From Anisus vortex (taxonomy: Eukaryota > Mollusca > Gastropoda > Planorbidae): a stretch of 64,000 nucleotides of DNA. Of this stretch, positions 10,455 through 22,400 are shown in pieces. A model generated the notes under the pieces. The model was given only the letters and a program-made list of their open reading frames with translations. It searched no databases and was not told where the DNA came from. Position 1 is the first letter of the stretch. Every line of letters begins with the position of its first letter. The stretch is from positions 5,936,526 to 6,000,525 of the forward strand of contig OX421499.1 of the NCBI GenBank assembly GCA_949126835.1. The letters are read 5' to 3'. The translations under genes and the position numbers were made by a program.

Positions 10455-13400
10455 CTGTGAAAAACAAAAGTTTTTTGTAAAGGTTGGGGGTGTGTTAGTG
10501 GGAACGAATGTATTTAAATGAATTGTACAAAGTTATAAGTCAAGTCAATTTGTTCAATTACTGAAGATAATAACTCTCTTGATGTAGTATTTTTGACATC
10601 ATGTCAAAAGACTTTTTTGAGCATAATATATACTTCCACTGACAAGAAGAACAAATGATGAAAAGAAATCATAATTAAAATTAGACAGTTAATATTGTGC
10701 AAAGCTTTTGGAGTCTTGGTGAAAAGAAAGAATGAATATAAATGTCCAGATTGAGTATTCATAATGAGAAGTAAAATAAATAATGTTGTAATAAAACTAG
10801 ACCACACTAATTCCATGGACTGACAAGGTCTGAAAAAAATACTTTACTTATTTTTACAGTTTAACAAAGTATTCAATTTCCCTGTTGAAAGCCTAAAGAT
10901 GTCCAGATTGTGTATCCTTAAAATTAACTTAAAAAAATATAGTCAGAAAAACAAAAAGGTTTCAGATTTATAAATGCCCCAGATTATATTTCTTGATGAA
11001 TAATTTCAAAGGTGTTTGTTAATGAGTAGCCTTAATGGAAAGTGCTGTCGGTTACTTCATACTATTTCAAGGATTATCTTTCTTTTTATAACATTGTCAA
11101 CTCGTATCAACAACGTTGAGATTTATCACAAGTATAATCTTTTACCTGCTGCGCAAACCTGTCCATGCACGCCATTCTGATCCGCTCTGGTGAGGCGGGT
11201 GTGTACAGGGGGAAGTGACCTCTGATCCCGGAGTGGGACCTGGCAGACTTGATGGCGGCCTTGACTGCCATTAAAACTGACGTGGCGAGGCACAGTGGAG
11301 GCTCACCGACACCCTGAAAAGAAAATACATTTAAACTTAGTTCATTTAGTTTATTACTTTATAACTTAGTTCATTTAGTTTATTACTTTATAACTTAGTT
11401 CATAACTATATGACTGGTGCAAAAGTATACATAAATTTAATTCATAACTGTATAACTGGTGCAAATAAGTTACAATTAAACTTTGTTCATTACTGTATAA
11501 TTGGAATAGTAAATCAAACATGTATTCATAATGTAGGTTAATAAAGTGATGTATGTTTTGTCAGATTACCTTGGATGAGTAGACTGCCCTTGGATTCTGG
11601 CTGCTCTTCAGGAGGGACACGTTCATGATGTGCGGGATGTTGCCGAAGGATGGTATCTTGTAGTTGCCTGGGCCCCTGGATAGGTGGATGCCCTCGGGAG
11701 AGACTTTGTACTCCTCTAGCATCATCAGACCGTAGCCCTAGGAGGAGTAAGATATAGCAGCATTGAAAATTATTACTCAAAGAAAAGTCTTCAATATAAA
11801 AGTCTTAAATATAAAAAAAAAAACAACAACTCTAATTAGCGCAATTTGGAATAAAAACATTTAATTAGTGAAAAGATAAAATGTCAGCCTGCTATACTGG
11901 CCAGAAATTAATGCAATATGAGGCCAAGATTTAAATGTCAGTTAAATATTGTGTGCTAGTTTCTGAGCTAAATTTCTGCCACTGTTTCAGTCTCCTCTTT
12001 ATGATAGGTTTCAAAATTCCACCTGAAATCTCTTCTACTTCTACATAATATAAGTTTCTCTATCATTCCTATATTGGAACAGATAAATAAAGACTTTTCT
12101 TATTAATATTAAAAAAGCAACACTTTGTATGGCTATTTAATAGGTCTTGTGAATGGCCTGTGTTTTTGTACTCCTTGTCCAGGGGATGTCCACAAGTTAG
12201 GTACCTTACTATTTACTTTGGAAAAGTGTTAGCAACACAATGGATTTGAAAGCTGTGGCCACAGAGAGTATGTAATTTTGATACTATTGCCATCTGTTCC
12301 AAAATGGACAGAGAAAGATAGTTTATAGATTAAAACAATTCAACTATGCAATAACTAAACAATTGATTGAATGAGACACAAAGAGATTCTCCAAATATGA
12401 AAATACAAGTACTCTTTCTTCCTGAGTGGCTTTCGGGCATGGAATGGGTTGCCTGAACAAACTAGGAAAACCAGTAACTTAATATCATTTAAAACATTAG
12501 TAAAGATGCAATACTAGACTCGGACCACGGATAAGTGTAGGTTGCAATGATCTTCTTAATAGAAGGAGCGTCTGTAATATATAAGATAAGATAATGAAGG
12601 TTGCCAATAGGTAGATCAGGTAATACATGACTTCGTGAATCTCCTTATTGTAGTCCATTTTTGACAATGTGTCAAAGTCATTACCTGTGTGAATGCTCCC
12701 TCAATTTGTCCGACGTCGATGGCTGGGTTCAGGCTCTGACCAACGTCCATGACAATGTCAGTCCTCAACACCTGTAAATGGAATCAACAAATGCCCTGAA
12801 TGTCAGAACTCAAAACGTTATTCTTTTTACTATGTTAGAACCAATTTTGTTTACATTTAAATTTTGACAAAAACTAGTTCAAATCTAGTGCTGATTGAGA
12901 AAAACTGTCTAGAAGTCAGTAGCATGCATGAAAAATATGTCTAACGGAAATAAAATAGTTACACAATGTAAGTACCTGGTGATCACCTGTCAGGCAGTCT
13001 ATTTCCACCTCAGAGCAGGCCGCTCCAAAAGAAAAATAACTGAAAGGGCTGTTTATCTTCCGGTTCCAGTCCAAATTTATACCTTCAAGCCTAGACGGTA
13101 ATAAATATTGTAATTAGACATCATTTTTTTAAAATGCTTTTGTTAGACAACACCGAATAGAACTTATCCAAATGCATTCCAAAACTCTTGCCAGATTTTT
13201 AAAAAACTCAATTCTAACTAAATTGCTAAAAAAAATAATAGAAACTTACTTGTAATAGCCAACAGCTGATAAGGAAACTCTGTTTTGGTGAGCTGCATGA
13301 GCCTAAGAAAAGAAAATTGTTTTTTTTTAGATTGTTGAGTATTTCATCATATAATTGCTGAAACAATTGTAAGAGTTGATACACACTTAATTGTCTTTTA

Positions 13401-16400
13401 CAGTTAAGCTCATTAGAAAGATCATATATCCAAGCTGTAGCATTGTGAAAGTTGGAGTTTAAAAATAACTGAGCATTACTAATGAGTGGACCTGTGAGAA
13501 TTAGTATACTGATATAGTGTCAGTCTGGTGTTTACACACCCAAAAAGTGATCAAGCCAGTACTTTACTTCAGGGGCAATTACTCTAGTCAGTTCTGTTAT
13601 CACAGAGAAATAATGGTGGTGGGTCAGAGGATTTTTCTTGTAGAAAATGACCATAGTGACTGATGAAAGCCTACTGATCTACGAGTGGGAGTACAACACA
13701 GCTTCTGGCTTACCCATTCTTTTAGAGTCTTGTCAGGCTCCGCGGCCCTGAAAGGCGCCAGGCGCTCTTTTAATATATCACAAGCATCCTGCAATTGATA
13801 CATGGATCAGACAATTCAGTTCATTAAGTCAGTGCACAATACAATTTACAGATTCAATCTACGCCAGGAACAACAACTCACGATGATGGCGGCGCCGTAC
13901 AAGTCAGAAGACATGCTGGCAGCGGTTGGACCCGTGTTCGGCACAAGTGTTGTGGACGTCTCGCTGATGTGTATACAGGAAACAGGGACATCCAGTTCCT
14001 TGCTAACAACCTGCAGGTTGAGAGAGTTTTAATCTGGTATTAGACAATGGAGGCGCCACACATAAGATAAGATAAGATTTCTTTATTGATCCATACAAAT
14101 GGAAATTTGTCTTGATTACAGATGTTTTGTCCTTCAGCATATTTTAAACAAAATAAAATAATTATTTGTAATTTATATGCAAGCACAGAAATATACTTAT
14201 AAAAATAGACAATCGCACACACAATCACACAATTAGATGTAATAAGCCTAGCAGTAGAGAAGTGCTTGCAAGATGTAAAAGAAATTTACTTTAAAACAAA
14301 ACAACAATTCAAAAATTAAAAGCACAGAGATAATGTAACAGAGCTCTTGAAGATAACCTCTTACACTAGTTACACACAAGAAGATTACTTTCAATGATAA
14401 TTGAATATCCCTTTTTGTAAAAAATGTTAAGTCAACAGACAATAATGTTAGAGAAATGTACTTTTTTTCCCATCAATGTTGCAGCCATATTTTTTATCAT
14501 ATATATTAGAATACTTAAAATATTTTTTTATAGTTAACATAAAGATCCTTATATCAATAAACAAATAGAAGACAGCGGGGATTTTTTTGTTGTTTGTTCA
14601 AAAAAGTGATGTAGCACCTTTTAAGAGTGGACTACTCAACTGAATATAAAGTAAATTTGAAAAAAAAACAACAGAATTTGCACCTGTATCATCTTGGTGT
14701 GTAAGCCTTGACCCATTTCTATCCCTCCATGAGAAACCAATATAGTTCCATCAGTGTAGATATGAATTAAGGCACCGCCCTAGAGAAAACAAACAATAAA
14801 TAATCATTCATTAAGTACTTCTACTGTTCTTTCTACATGCTCCTTGACATTAACATTTTCCTTGATATGTTTGGAATTGAAGATTTCAATTTTTATTCCT
14901 TTCAGGAGTCCAAGTTTGGTTTAGACGAAACTTTTGTTACGAATAAGATTTAAAAATAAATAAAGTTGTAAGTAGTAAGGTATGCATGTGAGACCAATTT
15001 GATCCTTAGGGCCCATGAAGCAGTTTTCATAAGTTTCTGTGGCCACAGCATGCTGGGAAATTGTGTGGCCAGCACAATGCTTAGCCACATCTACTTTTTT
15101 CTTAACTAATATCAGGTACCCACCAGAGGTGGACAGACTCATGGACGCCATCCAAATCCGGGAAAAAATCCTAGCCTTCACCAAGATTTGTACCTAGGAC
15201 CTTCAGTAAGCCAAATGCACTGCCAAGCGGCCAACAAGCCCTAAATTGGCAATTTATTCTCGCTTGTTCAGGATTAAACTGAGGCCAATTACTGAAACCA
15301 ACAACTTTAGCTCTAAACAATGAAACTGATATTGAGATGTAATCAAGACAAACAAAGATTATAGAGTATTTCAAAACATTAAAGTACAGTAAATAAGACT
15401 AAAAAAAGTACCTTGAAATAAGTATTGCTTCCGAGAAATTTAAAGATGACCCAGCAAGCTGTTTACACAGCAATGTGACAATGTTATGTTCTGCCTACCT
15501 GATTCATTGACTGGAGGAGAAAGGCCAAGCCGTACTTCAGTGGCGTCACAGCTATTCCTTTTTTCTTCCACCGGTTTTCTCTGCACAGAGACAAAAAAAA
15601 TAAATGGAGCTATCCCATAATGTTATTTTAGGTCCATACATTTGATGCAGCCTTCAGCATATTTAGAGCCTTTAACTTACAATGGGCACTGTAAGACCAA
15701 AACAATGCCCAGAACCCTCTACTTGTATCAGAACCGGCTGGTCCAGCGGTTAGATTCACCGGACTGTCAACCGACACGTCATGGGTTCTACCCCTGGCTC
15801 TGACCGATCCCTGCCGCCCTGCAGGAGTTTTGGGCCTAGTGGAAGTAATAAATCTAGAAGGAACGTCTGTAAAACTTAGAAGATATCAGGTCCTATCAGA
15901 GCTGGACATGCTTTGATATGGGAGCAGGGAAGGCCTGGGAATAAATCTGAGCCTGGATTTGAACATGAGAAATTTGGAATAGCAATCAGAATGTGCTGTC
16001 GCTAGTCCACTCCTCTGATGGGTGGCTGACATTAATTGGGAAAAATCCCGATGGGCATTGTCAAATGAGAAATTTGGAATAGCAATCAGAATGTGCTGTC
16101 GCTAGTCCACTCCTCTGATGGGTGGCTGACATTAATTGGGAAAAATCCCGCTGGGCATTGTGCTTTCCACACAATCCCCTGCTGCTTCACTAAATCAGCA
16201 TGATATTCAAACAATAATTTACTGATATTTTATGATATAAAAGGTTCAAATTTCTAGATCCATTAATTATTTTAAAACACTCTTTCCTACACAGTAGGCC
16301 AACCTAATGGTCCAAGGTTGGCAATGCCAGGGCGGGAGTGGGAGATAAGCACCCACTCCTCTAGAAATGCTCTAAAAGGCCAGCGTCTCATAATGCCTCT

Positions 16401-19400
16401 GTCAACTAAAGTCCAACTCCTGGCCTTCACGTGTGGCTTAATTCTCTAAGCCCGGCGGACCATGTTGCTACTAACAGGAGAAGGGGCGAAGGCGGTCCAC
16501 TGGCGCCTTAAAACCAGTCGCTTCGGGTAGATGAGGCTCGTTAACCTTTGTTGGTAGTTCATCTAGGAGAAGGCAACTCTGACTCCAAACCTCCGCTGCC
16601 TTGCGGCTATACCTGTTACCCGGGAAAGGCTAAGGGAGTAAACCCCGACAGAAAATCAGGAAACGGAGTACCTACAGGCGGTCTGTATATAAAAGCTATC
16701 TACATTCCGGCTTCTCCTGCGACGTCATTGGCGCCAAGCTGCATTGACGCAAGTCGCTCCCTTGGTTACACCAGTAACGTGGAGAGGGGGGATCTGCTGT
16801 TTGGGCTACAGCTAATTCTCCATACATCACCCGCCCAGGCTTGCATCACCTCTGGAGAGGACACTCCAGCGTCGCCGCAAGGTGTCGGCAAAACACGGGA
16901 AGCAGCAGTCTACCGGTTCTAAGCCAAAGCTCAATTGACGTAGTGCTGGGCGCCAGGGGTTGCTTTCGATGGTGGGAGAGACTAACAAGTTTCACTGGAC
17001 AGCTACCGCCCGCCTTAAACTGGGCAGCCCCCAGTCAAATAGGTGCTATCCCGTCATGGCCTGCCTTCTCCACTGGGTGCGTGGAGATTAGAGCACCAGC
17101 TCAACAAGTGGGCCAAAAAGCCCTGCACCAGGAAATACGAAAAATAAAAAGAAGACTCCAGCTCTTCGAATTGCAAGCTGGAACGTTAGGACTATGTGTC
17201 CCGGCATCATAACTGACCTGCAATCCATCAACGATATGCGGAAGACAGGCATCATCGACAGAGAACTTGACAGGCTAAAAATTGACATCGCCTGCCTCCA
17301 GGAGACTAGGCTACCAGACAGCGGCTCACTGAAAGAAACAAACTACACATTCTTCTGGCAAGGCAGACCCACAGGTGCACCAAAACAGCATGGCGTGGGT
17401 TTCGCAGTGAAGAATACCCTCCTACCCTCCATTGAACCCCCATCATCAGGCACGGAGAGGGTCATCGCACTACGACTCAGAACATCTGATGGCCCGGCCA
17501 ACATATTTAGTGTGTACGCCCCAACTCTCTGCTCTACCTCAGAAGAGAAGGACCAGTTCTACGACGCCTTAGAACAAGCAATAGCCGGCATCCACAAAAA
17601 TGAGGCAATCTATCTCTTAGGAGACTTCAACGCTAGAGTGGGGGGAGACCACGTGGCTTGGCCCACGTGCCTTGGTCTTTTTGGAAGGGGCAAAATAAAT
17701 GAGAACGGACAGAGATTGCTGGAACTGTGTTGTTCACGGGGCTTGTGTGTGACTAACACTTTCTTTAAATGCAAAGATATACACCAAGTGTCCTGGAGAC
17801 ACCCTCGATGGCGCCAATGGCACCAGTTGGACCTCATCATCACCAGGCGTTCACAACTTGCTAGTGTTCTTCTCACCCGTAGTTACCATAGTGCCGACTG
17901 CGACACTGATCACTCCCTAGTGGCCAGCAAGGTACGAATAATGCGAAGGAACTCGTATCACACCAAAGAAAAGAGACGTCAACGCATAAACACCTATTGC
18001 ATGAAGGACCCAGTAAAAACACAGCTTTACATTGGCAAAATACAAGAAGCCTTCCCAAAATCAACCCAAAATGTCACTATTGACTCCAAATGGTCGGATC
18101 TCCGCGATTCGATATACGACTCAGCAATACATGCCTTTGGCAAAAAAAAACGCGAAAACACGGACTGGTTCGACGCCAACTGGGATGAAATGAAACCTGT
18201 CACCGAAGCTAAAAGGAAAGCTCTCCTGGCATACAAGGAGAAGCCTACTCCCGACACACTGCACGCCCTCAAAACAGCTAAGATGCATGCTCAGAGGGTT
18301 GCCCGTCAATGTGCCAATACCTACTGGCTTAACCTCTGCTCAAGCATACAATCAGCTGCTGATATGGGAAACGCCAAAGCCATGTACGAAAACATTAAAA
18401 AAGCAATCGGCCCTACGACGTCAAAGGTTGCACCCCTAAAATCCAAAACTGGAGAAATCATCAAGGACGAAGCGGAACAGCTCAAACGCTGGATTGAACA
18501 TTACCTGGAACTGTATGCAACAGTTAACACAGTCTCCAGCACCGCCCTAGATGACATCCCAGACATGCCGCTCATGGAAGAACTAGATGCCATTCCCACA
18601 CAGGAAGAGCTAAGCAAAGCCATCGACCGCCTAGCCTGTGGAAAAGCCCCTGGGAGCGATGGAATACCTCCAGAAGCTCTGAAGAACGGTAAGACAGTGC
18701 TGCTCCAGCCCTTACACGAGCTGCTAGTCCTCTGCTGGGAACAGGGATACATCCCCCAGGACATGAAGGACGCAAACATAGTGACGCTATATAAGAATAA
18801 GGGCGATAGAAGCGACTGCAATAACTACCGTGGTATCTCGCTTCTGAGCATCGTAGGAAAGGCTTTTGCCCGCGTCACTCTTACTCGCTTGCAGAGTTTA
18901 GCCTCCCGAGTTTATCCAGAGTCACAATGTGGTTTTCGGGCGGGTCGGTCTACCATAGACATGGTGTTCTCCATATGGCAGATGCAGGAAAAATGTAGAG
19001 AGCAGCAGATGCCACTATACATCGCCTTCATAGACCTGACAAAAGCCTTTGATTTAGTTAGTCGCAGTGGGCTGTTCCAAATTCTGGAAAAAATTGGCTG
19101 TCCCCCACACTTACTCGCCATCATCAGACAGTTCCATGATAACATGCAGGGCACAGTGCACTTCAACGGAGCCACCTCTGAAGCCTTCCCAGTCAGTAGC
19201 GGTGTAAAGCAAGGCTGTGTACTCGCACCAACACTGTTCGCAATATTCTTCTCTATACTGCTCCGATACGCCTTCAAGGATAGTAGTGATGGAATCTGGT
19301 TACACACCAGAGCTGATGGAGGACTTTTCAACACTGCCCGTCTCCGAGCCAAAACCAAAACGAAAGAGGTCCTAATTCGCGAGCTACTTTTTGCTGACGA

Positions 19401-22400
19401 TGCGGCCCTGATATCACACACAGAAACAGGCCTACAACAGCTTGTGTCAAGCTTCGCCAACGCCTGCAAAGAATTCGGCCTGCAGGTGAGCATAAAGAAG
19501 ACAAATATCATGGCCCAAGACACATGCTCCGTTCCTATCATTACTATAGAAAACGAAAACCTGGAAGTTGTGGACTGTTTCACCTACTTGGGGTCCAAGA
19601 TTTCCAGTTCATTGTCCATAGAGGATGAACTAAATAGCAGAATCGGCAAGGCAGCTGCCACAATGGCTATACTTGGTAAACGGGTTTGGGAAAACACCAG
19701 GCTGACAGAAAGGACCAAACTATGTGTCTACCAGGCCTGCGTCATCAGCACGCTGCTTTATGGTAGCGAATCATGGACAACCTATGCGTCCCATGAGCGC
19801 AAGCTAAATAGCTTCCACCTGAGGTGTCTGCGTCGCGTCCTTGGCATTAAATGGCAGGACAAAGTCCCTAACAGTGAGGTACTGACGCGCGCCAGCGCCC
19901 AAAGCATGTTCGCAGTCCTCAGTGAAAGGCGCCTAAGATGGCTAGGACATGTAAGAAGAATGAGTCCAGGCAGAATCCCAAAGGACCTCCTATATGGAGA
20001 ATTGGCATCTGGGAAGAGAAAGACAGGTCGCCCACGCCTCCGCTATAAAGATGTCTGTATGAGAGACATGAGAGCAGCCAGAATAAGTACAAGTGACTGG
20101 GAGGAGAAGGCAGAGGATCGGTCCACCTGGCGCACTGCTGTCAGGAAAGGGGTTAAAACGGCAGAGGAAAATAGAATGGAGGAGAGCATAAATAAAAGGG
20201 CTAAAAGAAAAGCGGAAAAAATAGGACCCACAGAACACGTGTGCAAAGGCTGTAAAAAAGACTGTCATTCAAGGATAGGCCTGCTCAGCCACACGAGGAA
20301 GTGCAACCTCGAATCACGGTGATGCACCATCGTCTCGCGAGACGGAAGGATGCCATTGAGGCCAACCTAGACATCGTGCAATAACAAGGCAAATGACCCA
20401 CTTAAGGCTGGGGGGCACGTTTTAGGCACTTTTTTTGAATTTACCGACCAAAACGTCTGAAACTTTAACCACATAACAAGTATGGAATATCATTAAGGGC
20501 AATCAGTTAAAAAAAATAATTTATGCATTGGTTGCCATGGCAACCGCCGCCATATTGGATTTTATAGGTGTTTTTAAAAATATATCTCCTCTATAACCTT
20601 TACACCTACAAATACACAATTAGATACATGTAGTAAAGATATGAATTTACAACAGAATGTTCCACCCACTTTTTTAAAATTTAAAATATTTAATTTTTTA
20701 TTAATTTTTTCTTAAGGCACATTTTAAATAGTTAATTATTTGCAAAAAAACTCAACGTTTGCGTCCATAAAATTAAAATTAAACAAAAATTCCAAAATCT
20801 AAGTGGAACTTGCTGTTGTAATAGGTGCTTAGATAAAAATTACAAAGTCTCAATACAATCGGTAAAATAATGTGAGAGGAGTAGTAAAAATAAGGTATAA
20901 AATAATTATTTTGAGTAAAACGCAAAAAAGTAAGAAAAGTTTAAAAAACAAGATATTTATCAAGCACTTAATATAACAATCAACATTAAATTTATTAGCA
21001 ATAGTATAAGGAATACTGATACAAAATTTCATTTTGATTAGTTCGTAAAAAAAACATTTTTAACAAAAAATACATACTATACCTATAAAAACAATAAAAT
21101 AATTATACTCAGCATTTTTTCTATAATATAAAATTAACCAACTAATACTTAAATTTAGCTAGTTCAAGTTATTCTAATTAGTATCAAGATAAAAATGGCA
21201 AAGTTTTAATAGAATATGGTAATAAATGTGAAACTTGTAAGAAGAAGAAGTAAAAATGAATATTTTTTGAAAAACGCAAAAAGTCAGAAAAACATGAAAA
21301 AAACATTTTTTTCTTTTAAAAATTCAAAATAAATTGCTTTTTTTTTTCTCTCGACCAAATGTAGTTGATTATTGCGTAGGATAAAACTACGTATCTATTA
21401 GTATAAAGAACTATAAGCATTTTGCTTTTTTACTTTGAGTTTCGAGGTGTCAAACATGCACAAATTTTAATTTTTTTTTCACCGCTTGGCTACATACATA
21501 CTATTTAAAAAAATATATACAAAAAACTATTGCGCTTTTTACTATAAGAGTGGCATTTTTGTATACAGAAATGGTTGAACTTATTTAATTAAGTAAAACC
21601 TAAAAATCAGTACCCGAGTTGAATACCCCTAAAATGGGGTGCCGTACCCAGCCTTAAAAGCTATTGGTTCTGAAAGAGTGACAAGGGCTGTAACTACCTG
21701 TTGTATTGGAGCACAGCATCTTTACGTCTGTAGTAGTCACTGTTCTTGATGCACTCTTGCCAGCACTTGAGAACATTGCACTGATGGATCTCCTGGCCAC
21801 AAGGGATTGTGTCCCCTTCCTTGTACAGGTTTTTCTCCCTTACCTATGTAAAAGCAAAAATTAAATATCAACATTTGTAATAAACTGGATTCATTACATA
21901 TTATGTTTGTTTTCTCACTATAGACTCTGAGGATGTATGACTTATTGGGACTAAAAGTAAGTAAATTGACTCATTGTAAATTGACTCATAACTTTCTGCA
22001 AATTTTTATTTTTGCATTATAACTTTTATAACTGATGAATTAGTTGATTTTAACAAAACTAAATAAATGCTGGCCTTTTAAATCCGTAATTTTTCATTTT
22101 TCCAAAATTGCCAGAAAAAAAAAACTGAACATTTATGCCAAATATCTATTTTGGTAGAAAAGTTGGAAAAAGGCAGAATTCCATCATAAAACCACATCCC
22201 TGATACATAATGGCATGCCTGGTTATGTGCTATACAAAATACAAACTATAAATATACAGGGTTTTTATTTTTCAAAATATGGGTATAGTACAAACGATTT
22301 GTCATTCATTTTTCTATCACTTTGTGTAGCAGTGCAGTCTGTTATTTTAGTAGGTGGATATTGTTCCATATGTTAGTTTTTTTTTCTATTATTTATCTTG

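Larger units (their letters stand above)
16296..20369 (+). mobile_element. Full-length non-LTR retrotransposon with 11-bp target duplication
   Basis: AGGCCAACCTA occurs at 16296..16306 and 20359..20369 and brackets an element of about 4.05 kb. Inside is a GC-rich 5' UTR (16307..17100), one long pol ORF, and a very short 3' UTR with the hairpin-like CGTCTCGCGAGACG ending AAGGATGCCATT, without poly(A). The low-decay ORF, intact ends and clear target duplication suggest a recent insertion in XDH intron 25, antisense to XDH. Domain order (APE endonuclease, RT, C-terminal CCHC-like finger) fits the Ingi/Nimb/RTE-related groups; I cannot settle the clade without a tree. Confidence 0.85.

Noticed and set aside
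18912..19583. 223-codon - strand frame within the LINE
   Set aside because: Mirror of the RT domain on the opposite strand; no family resemblance of its own.
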